Positions 9,724 through 19,104 are shown, counted from the stretch's first letter. The stretch: 64,000 nt of DNA from Aliarcobacter thereius LMG 24486 (GCF_004214815.1 NZ_CP035926.1:186001-250000), one strand, 5' to 3'. Notes: a model not told the origin generated them from the sequence alone. Made by a program: numbers and translations.

Positions 9724-10424
9724 AAAGATATCTTCTAGCTTGTATACCTTTTATTTTTGTATCTTGTAGTTCAATGGATAGACCAGAAATAGAATTTACT
9801 AAACCAGAGCATCAAGTAGTAAGAGATGAACCAAAAGTAAAAAGAAATAAAGGTTCTTTATATTCTGTTCAAGGTTCATCTTTATTTGCAGATAAAAAAG
9901 ATTTACAAATTGGTGATATTATTCAAATAAGAATTAGTGAAGGTTTGCAACAAAAAACAGATAATAAAAGAGAACTCACAAGTAATAGACAAAATGAGTT
10001 TGGAGGTGGAATGTTTACATCTGTTGGTGGTAATACTTTAGGTGGAACTATGGGAAGTGCAACAGATAGAATAAATGCAAATCTTGGTGTAAATTTTGGA
10101 ACAAATTCTAGTGATAGCGATAAAGGAAAAGTAAAAACTGAAGTAAAAGAGAATTTTGATACAGATATTTCTGCAATAATAGAAGAAGTTTATCAAAATG
10201 GGAATTATTTTATAAAAGGTACAAAAGAAGTTTTACTTGATGGACAAAAACAAGAGATTATAATTACAGGAATAATTAGACCATATGATATAAGTCCAGA
10301 AAATTCTATTAATTCAGCACAGATAGCAAATTTAAAGCTTCTATATAAGAAAGATGGGGATGAAGCTGATATTTTACAAGCTCCTTGGGGAACAAGATTT
10401 CTTAGATCAATATGGCCATTTTAA
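9720..10424 (+). CDS. flgH: Flagellar L-ring lipoprotein FlgH
   Basis: FlgH is an outer-membrane lipoprotein forming the L-ring bushing. The lipobox ends at Cys16 (FIFVSCSS). The family core appears as SLFADKKDLQIGDIIQIRIS, a glycine-rich loop, and the closing APWGTRFLRSIWPF. The length of 234 residues is usual. It overlaps the preceding gene by four bases and ends the first plus-strand flagellar segment, 51 bases before flgK. Confidence 0.96.
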   Translation: MKRYLLACIPFIFVSCSSMDRPEIEFTKPEHQVVRDEPKVKRNKGSLYSVQGSSLFADKKDLQIGDIIQIRISEGLQQKTDNKRELTSNRQNEFGGGMFTSVGGNTLGGTMGSATDRINANLGVNFGTNSSDSDKGKVKTEVKENFDTDISAIIEEVYQNGNYFIKGTKEVLLDGQKQEIIITGIIRPYDISPENSINSAQIANLKLLYKKDGDEADILQAPWGTRFLRSIWPF

Positions 10425-10447
10425 ACTAATTTTAAGAAATGTGATGC

Positions 10448-10453
10448 AATAAT
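10448..10453 (+). promoter_or_regulatory. Possible extended -10 box before flgK
   Basis: TGC followed by AATAAT lies 22 bases upstream of the flgK ATG in the 51-base flgH-flgK gap, and TTAAGGAA supplies a ribosome-binding site. It is a plausible internal promoter for late flagellar genes, but AATAAT-like strings are common in such AT-rich DNA. Confidence 0.3.
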
Positions 10454-10475
10454 ACTGAAATTTTAAGGAAAAAAT

Positions 10476-12389
10476 ATGTTTTCAACTCTACATACATCTC
10501 AAACTGGATTGAATGCTTCAAGATATGCTATAGATAATGTAAGTAATAATCAAGCAAATAAAAATACTATTGGATATAAAAAAAGAGTAGCAGATTTAAG
10601 TGAAGTTAGATTAAATGGTGTACATATCACAGGGCAAGGTGTTGGTTTTGATGGAATAAGTAGAGTTACATCACAACATATGTATGATAAATTTATGCAA
10701 GAGAGTACAAAATCAAATTATTATAATAAATTATCAAATATGCTTGGTGGTGTTGAAAAAATATTTATTGAAACAGATACAAGTGGTTTTTCAATAAATC
10801 TAAATAGATATTTCCAATCTGTTGAAAATTTAAGAACGAATCCACACTCAGAAGTTTATAGAAATGCAATGCAAACTGAAGGTAAAGTTATTGTAGATGA
10901 TTTACAAAAACTTTATAGCAGTGTTGAAAAACAAGCAGCAATAGAAAAGAATGAATTAAAAACAGATCTAAAAGAGGTAAACTCTATTTTAAAAGAGATA
11001 GCTGATATAAATACAAAGATAGAGAAATATACACCAGCTACAAATGATCTTTTAGATAAAAGAGATCTTCTTGAGTTAGAGTTATCAAAATATGTTGATG
11101 TTGATATAAATAGAGTTCCAGGCTTCTATCAAATTAAAATTGGTGGACAAGTAGCATTAAGTAATAATATCTTTGAAAAAGAGATAGAAATGCAAGATAT
11201 TCATACAAAGCAAGTTGATAAATTTAATAATATTAAGCAAAACCTAGATGGCTCTTCAACTGTATATGATTCATTAAAATATAATGATAATTTTACAGCT
11301 AAAGCTCCTTATGGACCAGATGATATTGTAACTTATACTCTTAATAGTGAGTTTTCAGTTAGTGTAAGAGTTGGAGAAACAATTATGGGAAATTGGGATG
11401 GAGATCCAAATGGTGTCCCAACTGCACAAGTTGTTACAAATGATAATATTACAAGAGCATTGATGTTAAAGATTAATTCAAATGAAGAGATGAGTAAATT
11501 AGTAACTGCATATAATGGTGAATATGTAATTGATGAGAATGGAAAAAGTGTTCCAATGTATCCAAATAATGATAATTATTTAAGAATAGAGTCAAATTTA
11601 GCAGGTATTAATAATGACTTTACTGGAAGAATTAGTGTTGAGAGAAAAACTGGTTCAGATATAAATGGAAGAGAATCAATATATAGAAATGAAACAACAA
11701 GTAAAAATCCAATAAGTGATACAGTTTTAAAAATATATGAAGATGAATTAAGTTTAACAAGTGGAAGTATGAGAGCGCAAGTAGAAAATCTTGCAAGTAG
11801 TAATCCAAATAATAAGTTTCAAAAATATCTTGATCAGTTAGATAGTTTTGCACAAACATTATCAGACACTTATTCTGCTTATATAAGAGTTGGTGCTGAT
11901 GATTACATTTATGGAAAAGAGGCATCAGATGCTTATAATAATCCACCATTCCCACAAAACGGTGGAGATGTTGTAAACTTAAATCTATTTAGTGGAAGTA
12001 GTGTTAAGAATTTAAAATTTAATAAAAATGCTGTAAATGATTTAAATCAGCAGAACTTAGATTATCTTGCAAATTTACAATGGAAGGATAACTTATCATT
12101 TAAAGGACAAGCACAAAATCCAAATGATAAGAATGCAACATCTTTTATGGAGTTTTATAGAAGTTTAAAAGTTGGAGTATCAATTGATAAAGAAGAATCA
12201 GGATATTCATATGAAGTGCAAAATGCGATTTCAGTTAATTTAGGAATGTCTTATAATGAAGTTGTAAAGGTAAATCCTGATGATGAAATGATTGATTTAA
12301 TGAAATTTAAAGCAGCTTTTACAGCAAACTCACAAGTTATAACAGCAGTTGATCAGATGATTCAAACACTTTTAGGTATGAAAAGATAA
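10476..12389 (+). CDS. flgK: Flagellar hook-associated protein 1, FlgK
   Basis: FlgK joins hook to filament. The N-terminal axial-protein helix is clear (MFSTLHTSQTGLNASRYAID, then VSNNQANKNTIGYKK). The C-terminus carries the matching helix ending FTANSQVITAVDQMIQTLLG, and the middle is a variable surface region. At 637 residues it is in the usual range for the phylum. It is followed by fliD after 21 bases, so hook-filament junction and cap proteins are expressed together. Confidence 0.94.
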   Translation: MFSTLHTSQTGLNASRYAIDNVSNNQANKNTIGYKKRVADLSEVRLNGVHITGQGVGFDGISRVTSQHMYDKFMQESTKSNYYNKLSNMLGGVEKIFIETDTSGFSINLNRYFQSVENLRTNPHSEVYRNAMQTEGKVIVDDLQKLYSSVEKQAAIEKNELKTDLKEVNSILKEIADINTKIEKYTPATNDLLDKRDLLELELSKYVDVDINRVPGFYQIKIGGQVALSNNIFEKEIEMQDIHTKQVDKFNNIKQNLDGSSTVYDSLKYNDNFTAKAPYGPDDIVTYTLNSEFSVSVRVGETIMGNWDGDPNGVPTAQVVTNDNITRALMLKINSNEEMSKLVTAYNGEYVIDENGKSVPMYPNNDNYLRIESNLAGINNDFTGRISVERKTGSDINGRESIYRNETTSKNPISDTVLKIYEDELSLTSGSMRAQVENLASSNPNNKFQKYLDQLDSFAQTLSDTYSAYIRVGADDYIYGKEASDAYNNPPFPQNGGDVVNLNLFSGSSVKNLKFNKNAVNDLNQQNLDYLANLQWKDNLSFKGQAQNPNDKNATSFMEFYRSLKVGVSIDKEESGYSYEVQNAISVNLGMSYNEVVKVNPDDEMIDLMKFKAAFTANSQVITAVDQMIQTLLGMKR

Positions 12390-12410
12390 ATTTTAAATAA
12401 GGAGTAAGAT

Positions 12411-13763
12411 ATGGCAGAAGGTATTTTAGGATTAGGTCAAGGACAAGCAGCTGGACTAAATAATGATATGATTGAAAAATTAAAAGCTGTTGACAGAAAA
12501 GCAACTGTTGAACCAATTGAAAAAAAACTAGAAAATTTTGAACCAGAAAGAGAAGCTATTTCAAATATATCAACTAAAGTTGATGATTTTTTAAATGCTT
12601 TAAAAATCTTCTCTTTAAACCAAACAACAGGAGCAAGTGCTTTCCATCAAAAGAATGCAAATGTATATGGTGAAGGTGTTATATTTGATGCTGAAGATGT
12701 AAATTCATTGAAAAATGGTTCTATGAATGTTAAAGTTGAGCAACTTGCTCAAAAAGATGTTTGGCAAAGTGGATTATTTGATGGAACAACTACTACAAAA
12801 AATAGTTTAGTTGATCAAGGTGATTTAACTATAAATGGAACAACAATAAATACAGATGGTAAAACATATAGTGATTTAGTAAAAGAGATAAACAAAATTT
12901 CTGGTGTTGATGCTAGTTTAGTTGAAAATTCAGCTGGAGGATTTAGAATATCAATTAAAAGTAGTGAAACAGGAGAAGCAAATAAAATAAATATGAGTGG
13001 AGCTGCTGCTAATAGCCCATTTAAAGCAGATTCAACTGATGAAGAAACTTTAAAGATATACAATGTACTAAAAGCACAAGATATGGAACTTAGAGCAGAT
13101 GGAGTTAATTATTCATCTAGTTCAAATACTATTACAATTGATGGACTTAAAATAACAGCTACAAAAGAAGGCGGAAATTCAACTATTGAGATTTCAAATT
13201 ATAATACTGATTTACCAAAGCAGATGCAAGAGTTTGCAAATAAATATAATGAGTTTAAATCAGCGATAGAAAATGAACTATATAGTAGTGAATCAAGTGT
13301 TTATGATAAAAGTTCATTAAGAAATATGCTTGAGACTGTAAAGCAAGAACTATTTGGTAGTGGAAATAGTAATAGTTCACTGTTTAGCTTTGGATTTTCA
13401 CTTGATTCAAAAAGTGGAGATCTTTTATTTAATCAAAAAGAGTTTGAAAAAGCAACTAAAGATGGAACAGAAGAGTTAGAAAAGCTTTTCACAGGAGTTC
13501 CAGAACAAAAAGGTGTAGCAACAAGATTGGATGAAGCTATTACTATTAACGGTGTAAAAAAAGGTTTGATTGATTATGAATTAAATATGATGAGTAGAGA
13601 AGAGACACTTAAGAAAGATAAAGAAACAGCTGAAACAGCTTTAGATACTAAATATAGTCTAATGGCACAACAATTTGCTGCTTATGGGGTAATTATAAAT
13701 CAAATGGAAGCATCATTTTCTGGTTTAAAAATGTTAATAATGCAGTCTCAAGCTTCAAAATAG
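12411..13763 (+). CDS. fliD: Flagellar filament cap protein FliD (HAP2)
   Basis: FliD caps the growing filament and folds incoming flagellin. The N-terminal FliD_N coiled-coil region (about 15-115) and the C-terminal FliD_C domain (about 225-435, ending in a helical LMAQQFAAYGVIINQMEASF stretch) are present. At 450 residues it is a compact form. A perfect hairpin follows its stop, so the transcript probably ends or weakens here before fliS. Confidence 0.92.
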   Translation: MAEGILGLGQGQAAGLNNDMIEKLKAVDRKATVEPIEKKLENFEPEREAISNISTKVDDFLNALKIFSLNQTTGASAFHQKNANVYGEGVIFDAEDVNSLKNGSMNVKVEQLAQKDVWQSGLFDGTTTTKNSLVDQGDLTINGTTINTDGKTYSDLVKEINKISGVDASLVENSAGGFRISIKSSETGEANKINMSGAAANSPFKADSTDEETLKIYNVLKAQDMELRADGVNYSSSSNTITIDGLKITATKEGGNSTIEISNYNTDLPKQMQEFANKYNEFKSAIENELYSSESSVYDKSSLRNMLETVKQELFGSGNSNSSLFSFGFSLDSKSGDLLFNQKEFEKATKDGTEELEKLFTGVPEQKGVATRLDEAITINGVKKGLIDYELNMMSREETLKKDKETAETALDTKYSLMAQQFAAYGVIINQMEASFSGLKMLIMQSQASK

Positions 13764-13787
13764 AAGATGTATAATCATCTTCTATTT
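13758..13787 (+). terminator. Hairpin after fliD
   Basis: A perfect 12-bp stem (13758-13769 with 13776-13787) encloses a six-base TATAAT loop and begins in the last fliD codons. There is no long T run beyond the three T residues closing the stem, so it may act as a partial terminator or a 3' stabiliser ahead of fliS. Confidence 0.6.
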
Positions 13788-13796
13788 AAGCAAAGA

Positions 13797-13802
13797 TATA
13801 AT
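13797..13802 (+). promoter_or_regulatory. -10 box for fliS
   Basis: TATAAT lies directly after the fliD hairpin and 36 bases before the fliS ATG, with TTGGAG as the ribosome-binding site. Together with the hairpin this suggests that fliS and the next gene have their own transcript. Confidence 0.45.
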
Positions 13803-13838
13803 ATACTCAAAAAAAATCTTATTTGGAGTTGAAAACTT

Positions 13839-14195
13839 ATGGGGATTGAATTATATAATCAACAAAATGCGATATCAGATGATCCATATGCTTTGGTTCT
13901 TAAGCTTTATGAAGGAATTATAAAATATTTATCTTTTGTAAAGAATGCAATAAATGAAGGTGATGTAGAGAATAAATTTATCTATATCAACAAATCAATA
14001 GCAATTTTTGATGAACTTAGAAATGTATTAGATTTTGATGGTGGAGAAGTTGCATTTTATCTTGATGGCTTATACTTATATCAAATAGAGACTCTATTTA
14101 GTGCAGGAGTTGATGATAATTTAAATAAAATCAATCAAGTTGTAAAAGTTGTACAAGGATTAATAGAGGCATGGAAAGAAGAGACTGGTCTTTAA
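13839..14195 (+). CDS. fliS: Flagellin export chaperone FliS
   Basis: FliS binds the flagellin C-terminus and prevents early polymerisation in the cytoplasm. The N-terminal motif GIELYNQQNAISDDPYALV followed by LKLYEGIIKYL is typical of the family, and the 118-residue all-helical protein has the normal length. A small gene overlaps its last 25 bases. Confidence 0.93.
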   Translation: MGIELYNQQNAISDDPYALVLKLYEGIIKYLSFVKNAINEGDVENKFIYINKSIAIFDELRNVLDFDGGEVAFYLDGLYLYQIETLFSAGVDDNLNKINQVVKVVQGLIEAWKEETGL

Positions 14196-14440
14196 AACTT
14201 CTAAAAGAGTTAAGATATATTGACTCTTTAGATTCTTATGAAAAAGCTGATTCATTGGTTTTATGGTATGAAGAGCATTTTACAAATAATAAAATAGAAG
14301 ATTTGGATTTAGAAGAGTCTGAACTTCTAATATTTGAAGAGCTCTTTTTTATAAATCTTAATTTTCTAAAAGAGCAAAAAGAGATAGCAAGAATTGATTT
14401 ACAAAATTTAAAAAAAGTTAAAAATTTTTTAAAAAACTAA
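14171..14440 (+). CDS. Small acidic helical protein after fliS
   Basis: The 89-residue product is predicted to be mostly helical and acidic, without signal or membrane segments. Its ATG lies inside fliS (25-base overlap), so translation is probably coupled. FliT-type chaperones often follow fliS and share this size and style, but I see no diagnostic FliT motif; that is an inference from position. It converges with tilS, overlapping it by 12 bases. Confidence 0.6.
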   Translation: MERRDWSLKLLKELRYIDSLDSYEKADSLVLWYEEHFTNNKIEDLDLEESELLIFEELFFINLNFLKEQKEIARIDLQNLKKVKNFLKN

Positions 14441-15409
14441 ATCTTCTTTTTTGATACTATTTTTATAAATATAAGCTCTTATGTTTTTTGGGATTTTTTT
14501 AACTCTGCAAAACTCTTTAAAATCTTTATCTAGAGTAATATCTTCTTTTGGAGCTATAAATATATAATTTTCATTTATAGCTACATTTATTTTATGTGAT
14601 AATGTAATCTCTTTTTGTTTTAATATTTCATCTCTTTGTTTTTGACTTATTAAAAAACCTCTTTTTTTTAAAGAAATATCAATAATTTTAAGATTTAAAT
14701 TATCATCATTTAAATTTTCAAATATCTCTAAATCATTAAATATCTTTATAGGAGATAATTTTAAATTCAAAGAATTCATATCTTTTTTTAAAAATTCAAA
14801 ACTATTTTTTACTCCATCAGAAAAATTATTTATAAATTGATCTGAAAACCTATTTCTAAAGTAGTTTCTTCTATATTTTTCATCACTATTTGAACTATCT
14901 ATAAAATATTTAATTTTATTCTTTCTCAAATAGTTTTCAAGTTCATTTCTTGAAATATTTAAAAGAGGTCTAAATATAGAGTATTTTTCTCTTTTATCAA
15001 ACTCTTGCATTCCTAAAAGTTCAAACAGTCCAGCACCTTTACTAAATTGCATTAAAAACCATTCAAAAAGGTCATTTAATTGATGAGCTGTTATTAAAAT
15101 ATCATAAGAGTTCTCTTCTATAATCTTTTCAAAAAAATCATATCTACTATCTCTTGCATTTTTCTCAAAATTAGAATTTGAGTCAAATTTTATATCTTTT
15201 ATATATATCTTTTTATTATATTTTTCTGCTAACTCTTTTGCATATTTTATCTCTTCTTTTGATTGATCTCTTAGATTATAATTAACAATAGCAATATCAA
15301 AAGGAGTATTTGAGTTTAAAAGAAGGAAGAATAAAGCAGAAGAATCAACTCCAGCTGAAAAAGCTAGAAGATTCTTTTTATTGTTTAATTTACTAAAATC
15401 TACAATCAT
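14429..15409 (-). CDS. tilS: tRNA(Ile)-lysidine synthetase TilS
   Basis: TilS converts C34 of the CAU-anticodon isoleucine tRNA to lysidine so that it reads AUA, an important codon in such an AT-rich genome. The PP-loop ATP motif appears as SAGVDS at residues 18-23 (second glycine of the usual SGGxDS replaced by alanine). It is followed by ITAHQLNDLFEWFLMQFSKG, the equivalent of the HHxDDQxET region. At 326 residues it is a short form lacking a large C-terminal domain. It overlaps the rimO stop by four bases. Confidence 0.9.
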   Translation of the reverse strand: MIVDFSKLNNKKNLLAFSAGVDSSALFFLLLNSNTPFDIAIVNYNLRDQSKEEIKYAKELAEKYNKKIYIKDIKFDSNSNFEKNARDSRYDFFEKIIEENSYDILITAHQLNDLFEWFLMQFSKGAGLFELLGMQEFDKREKYSIFRPLLNISRNELENYLRKNKIKYFIDSSNSDEKYRRNYFRNRFSDQFINNFSDGVKNSFEFLKKDMNSLNLKLSPIKIFNDLEIFENLNDDNLNLKIIDISLKKRGFLISQKQRDEILKQKEITLSHKINVAINENYIFIAPKEDITLDKDFKEFCRVKKIPKNIRAYIYKNSIKKEDLVF

Positions 15410-16746
15410 ACTTTTCTAATAATTTTTGCTAAGAGTTTATCTCCTGCAATTTGAGTGGCTTCAACTTCATATATTTCACCATATTTTATCTCTAAATTAT
15501 CTTCATTATCATTTATATATATTTCACCATCAATTTCAGGAGCCCAAAGAGTTTTTCTAGCACTTAAAAGATATTCGTGTTCATCACTCTCTCCATCAAT
15601 ATAAACTTCAAAAGTTTTCCCAATATCATTTTCTAATGATTTTAAAGTTGTTTCATATATTATCTCTCCTAAAATAGAAGCTCTTTCATCTATAAGTTCT
15701 TGATCTATTTTATCTTCTCTAGTTTCTGCATTCGTTCCCTCTTCATCAGAGTATGAAAAAACATTTGCTCTATCAAAACCAAAACTTTCTACATACTTAC
15801 AAAGTTCTTCAAAATCATTTTCATTTTCCCCTGGATGCCCAGCTATAAAAGTTGTTCTTACAAACGAGTTTGGTTTTGATTTCATATAATCTACAAGCTC
15901 TCTTAATTTTTCGCTTCCTTTTCCTCTTTTCATAATTTTTAACATAGATTGAGAAATATGTTGAAGTGGCATATCAAAATAGTTTACAAATACTTTAGAA
16001 TCAGCAATTTTATCAATCAAAGATAGAGTTGTAGTGCTTGGATATAGATATAAAATTCTAGCTGTTTTTACACCTTCAATTTTTTCAACTTCAGATATAA
16101 GTTGTTCTAAACCATCATTTATTCCTAAATCTCTTAAAAATGATGATGAATCTTGAGAGACAAATGAAAAGTCTTTAAATCCTTTTGAGACTAAATTTTT
16201 AACCTCTTTTACCAATGATTGTAGAGTTCTTGAATGAAGCTTTCCTTTAAAAGATGGAATTGCACAAAAAGAACATGCTTGATTACAGCCTTCGCTTAAC
16301 TTTACATAAGCATGATAGTTTGAACCTGTAATAACTCTATCATTATCATCATTTGCAAGAAAAACTTCATTTGAAAATTTAGATCTTTTTTCATTTACAA
16401 GTTTATCAATTTTGTCATAATCACCAACACCTGTAAAAATATCAATCTCTTTTAGCTCTTTTTGTAAATCATCTTTATATCTTTCACTTAAGCATCCAGC
16501 CATAACTAAAACAGACTCTTTTTTTCTATCATTATGAAGATTTAAAGTTGTATTTATACTCTCTTCTTTTGCACTATCAATAAAACCACAAGTATTTACT
16601 ATTATCAAATCAGCTTGTGTTTGATCATCTGTTAATTCATAATCTCTTAATTTTCCTAACATAACTTCACTATCAACTAAGTTTTTTGTACAGCCAAGGC
16701 TTACTAAATGAAGCTTTTTTTTAGGTTTTTCTTCAGTAAATTTCAT
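15406..16746 (-). CDS. rimO: Ribosomal protein S12 methylthiotransferase RimO
   Basis: RimO adds a methylthio group to an aspartate of ribosomal protein S12. The N-terminal UPF0004 domain has cluster cysteines at about 19, 53 and 85. The radical-SAM motif CxxxCxxC is at 154-161 (SEGCNQACSFCAIP), and a TRAM domain occupies the C-terminus (about 375-446). Length and start (ATG at 16746) are normal. It leads into tilS, making a pair for translation quality. Confidence 0.95.
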   Translation of the reverse strand: MKFTEEKPKKKLHLVSLGCTKNLVDSEVMLGKLRDYELTDDQTQADLIIVNTCGFIDSAKEESINTTLNLHNDRKKESVLVMAGCLSERYKDDLQKELKEIDIFTGVGDYDKIDKLVNEKRSKFSNEVFLANDDNDRVITGSNYHAYVKLSEGCNQACSFCAIPSFKGKLHSRTLQSLVKEVKNLVSKGFKDFSFVSQDSSSFLRDLGINDGLEQLISEVEKIEGVKTARILYLYPSTTTLSLIDKIADSKVFVNYFDMPLQHISQSMLKIMKRGKGSEKLRELVDYMKSKPNSFVRTTFIAGHPGENENDFEELCKYVESFGFDRANVFSYSDEEGTNAETREDKIDQELIDERASILGEIIYETTLKSLENDIGKTFEVYIDGESDEHEYLLSARKTLWAPEIDGEIYINDNEDNLEIKYGEIYEVEATQIAGDKLLAKIIRKV

Positions 16747-16863
16747 CTATATATCCATAATTTATTTTTAAAAAGTTTGAGATTTTATCATATAAGAGCA
16801 TTTATACATATTAATAAGCAAATAAGTAGTAATATAAATCTGAAATTTTATATAAGGATTAAA

Positions 16864-17262
16864 ATGTATAAAAGAATATTATTTATACTAACATTTATTT
16901 CAACTCTATTCTTTACAGCTTGTACAAAATCAAATGCTTTGGAAGAAGCAAGTTTTAAAGCTCTTGAATTTAATAGTAAAGAGATTTTGAATAGTCCTAA
17001 AGTTGCAAATATTAGCTTTGGAAAAGATTTAAAAGTCTATGGAAATTTAGGTTGCAATAATTTTTTTGGAACTTATTTAATAGAAAAATCAAATCTTGTA
17101 ATTGGTGAAGTTGGAAGCACTATGATGATGTGTAAAGATATGGAAACAGAAAGAGAGTTTTTAAATGTTTTAGAAAGTGTTAAAACTTATACAATAAAAG
17201 AGAATAATCTAATATTTTTTGATAAAGATAACAAAATTATAGCTAAGTTTGTAAAAGAGTAA
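16864..17262 (+). CDS. META-domain (HslJ-like) lipoprotein
   Basis: The 132-residue protein begins with a lipoprotein signal ending at Cys20 (LFFTAC). A longer frame from 16708 would overlap rimO and bury this signal, and ATAAGGATT precedes the chosen ATG. The mature part holds the META pattern: GCNNFFGTY and a later cysteine in GSTMMMCKDMETEREFLN. HslJ/META proteins are cell-envelope proteins linked to stress or heat resistance in other bacteria; the role here is not known. It converges with panC. Confidence 0.85.
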   Translation: MYKRILFILTFISTLFFTACTKSNALEEASFKALEFNSKEILNSPKVANISFGKDLKVYGNLGCNNFFGTYLIEKSNLVIGEVGSTMMMCKDMETEREFLNVLESVKTYTIKENNLIFFDKDNKIIAKFVKE

Positions 17263-17276
17263 AAATACTCTTTTAC
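17251..17276. terminator. Bidirectional hairpin between META lipoprotein and panC
   Basis: The arms 17251-17261 and 17266-17276 are perfect 11-base complements with a four-A loop. Both stop codons fall within it. The right arm supplies TTTT for the plus-strand transcript. Confidence 0.65.
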
Positions 17277-18091
17277 ATCCAAATATTATCAAGAAGTCTT
17301 ATTTTACCAAATCTTACAACAACTAAAATAATAGTGTTTTTTGGCTCTATTTCTTTTATTTCATTGAAATTATTATCTACAACTTTTACATATTCTACAT
17401 CAAGATTTTCAAGAACTTCATAAATTTTATTAATCACAATTAAAGAATTTCTTTCTCCTTTTGCAATAAGGTTTCCAGCCATGTAAATTGATTTTGATAT
17501 TTTTAGAGCTTCTATTTTTTGATTAGCATCTAAATATACATTTCTTGAACTAAGAGCTAAACCACTATTTTCTCTAATAATAGGACAAGGAACTATATTT
17601 ATATTTAAAAATAGATTTTTTACCATTTGTTGAATCAAAGTTAGTTGCTGAGCATCTTTTTTACCAAAATATGCATTTGTAGGGCTAGTTAGATTGAAAA
17701 GTTTTAAAACAACTTGTAAAACACCATCAAAATGTCCAGGTCTTGTAAAGCCTTCAAGCACATAAGAATTTTGTGGAGCTTTAATCAAAACTTCACTCTT
17801 TTCATACATTGTAGAAACTTCAGGCATAAAAAGAAAGTCTACTTTGCACATTTGACATATTTTTGCATCTGCTTCAGCTTTTCTTGGATATGAACTTAAA
17901 TCTTCATTTGGCAAAAATTGAGTTGGATTTACAAATATTGAAACAATTACAAAATCATTATTTGCTCTTGCTTCTTTTATTAAACTAATATGACCATCAT
18001 GCAAAGCACCCATTGTTGGAACAAAACCAATAGTTCCATTTAACTCTTTTCTAATCTCTTTTAACTCTTCAATAGTTTTTACTATTTTCAA
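17273..18091 (-). CDS. panC: Pantothenate synthetase (pantoate-beta-alanine ligase)
   Basis: PanC makes pantothenate from pantoate and beta-alanine with ATP. The nucleotidyltransferase motif TMGALHDGH is at residues 26-34 and the KMSKS-like region is in SGLALSSRN. The length is 272 residues. The start is TTG, with AAGGA eight bases upstream. It lies 24 bases after the ABC permease on the same strand. panB and panD are not in the window. Confidence 0.96.
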   Translation of the reverse strand: MKIVKTIEELKEIRKELNGTIGFVPTMGALHDGHISLIKEARANNDFVIVSIFVNPTQFLPNEDLSSYPRKAEADAKICQMCKVDFLFMPEVSTMYEKSEVLIKAPQNSYVLEGFTRPGHFDGVLQVVLKLFNLTSPTNAYFGKKDAQQLTLIQQMVKNLFLNINIVPCPIIRENSGLALSSRNVYLDANQKIEALKISKSIYMAGNLIAKGERNSLIVINKIYEVLENLDVEYVKVVDNNFNEIKEIEPKNTIILVVVRFGKIRLLDNIWM

Positions 18092-18115
18092 CTCAATATT
18101 CCTTCTTTATTAAAT

Positions 18116-19075
18116 TTAATTTTCATTATAGTTTGGATTTAGTTTAAGTAAAACTAAATCAGCAATAATATTTCCTACAAGAGTAAGAAATGCCCCAATT
18201 ATAAGTATTCCCATAATTACAGGATAATCATGGCTCAATGCACTTTGGTAAAATAAAAGCCCCATTCCATCTATTGAGAAAATAGTTTCTAATATTACAC
18301 TTCCACCAATAATCCCAGGTAAACTCAAACCCAAAAGTGTGATAATTGGTGGATATAAATTTGGTAGAATATAGTTTTTTAAAACTATTTTACTACTTAA
18401 TCCTCTAGCTTTTACGAAAAATATATAATCACTTTTTAAAATTTCTATTGTTAATGCTCTAACATATAAAGTTAAACTTCCAATTCCTGCAAAAACAATT
18501 ATAAAAATTGGCAGAATCAAATGCCAAATAAAGTCTAAATAGTAAGATAAGCTTCCATCATTTGGAACACTATGAAGACCAGCTATTGGAAGAATTTCAA
18601 AATATATAGAAAAAATTAGAACTAAAATTAATGCTAAATAAAATGATGGCATTGAAAAACTAAGTAGTGATAATTGTTTTACAAATTTATCAAAAAAACT
18701 ATTTTGATTAAGAGCTGCTTTTATACCTAAATATAAACTTATTACAAAAATAAAAAACATTGAAACAGTATTTAAAATAAGTGTAACACTAATTCTAGAT
18801 AAAATCTCATTTTTTACAGCTATTCCACTTGAAAAAGAGATACCAAAATCAAGATTAATAATAGAGAAAAGCCATGAAAAGTATTGTATATGAAGTGCTT
18901 TATCAAGACCATAAATCTCTTTTAAATTATCTATTGCTTCAGGAGTAATATTTGGATTTAACTCTCCACTTGCAAAAAAAGAGTTTGGTGCTAAATTGAT
19001 AGCTATAAATGAAATTAAGCTAATTATAAAAAGCATAACAATAAGGTATAATAATTTCTTAAAAAACAGTTTCAT
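18116..19075 (-). CDS. Peptide/nickel-type ABC transporter permease (DppB/OppB family)
   Basis: The 319-residue inner-membrane protein has an N-terminal helix (about 7-29) and a five-helix BPD_transp_1 core. It carries the family phrases INLAPNSFFASGE and, near the end, VILETIFSIDGMGLLFYQSA. The ATG at 19075 is preferred: a longer frame to 19249 would overlap the divergent acpS, and a TATAAT box lies just upstream. No partner permease, ATPase or binding protein is adjacent, so the substrate cannot be assigned. It may be co-transcribed with panC. Confidence 0.85.
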   Translation of the reverse strand: MKLFFKKLLYLIVMLFIISLISFIAINLAPNSFFASGELNPNITPEAIDNLKEIYGLDKALHIQYFSWLFSIINLDFGISFSSGIAVKNEILSRISVTLILNTVSMFFIFVISLYLGIKAALNQNSFFDKFVKQLSLLSFSMPSFYLALILVLIFSIYFEILPIAGLHSVPNDGSLSYYLDFIWHLILPIFIIVFAGIGSLTLYVRALTIEILKSDYIFFVKARGLSSKIVLKNYILPNLYPPIITLLGLSLPGIIGGSVILETIFSIDGMGLLFYQSALSHDYPVIMGILIIGAFLTLVGNIIADLVLLKLNPNYNEN

Positions 19076-19082
19076 AGCGAAG

Positions 19083-19088
19083 ATTATA
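19083..19088 (-). promoter_or_regulatory. Extended -10 box seven bases before the permease ATG
   Basis: On the minus strand, TGTATAAT (an extended -10) is followed by seven bases and then the ATG at 19075. Transcription from this box would begin at or next to the ATG, leaving no room for a ribosome-binding site, so the message may be leaderless. Confidence 0.45.
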
Positions 19089-19104
19089 CAAAAGATAGGA
19101 TTAA

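Noticed and set aside
11632-11955. 107-codon minus-strand frame inside flgK
   Set aside because: Product is a run of His/Leu/Tyr/Phe with no family pattern and lies fully within the flgK coding sequence.
16708-16863. Upstream extension of the META lipoprotein
   Set aside because: It would overlap rimO and hide a clear lipoprotein signal that starts at the ATG at 16864.
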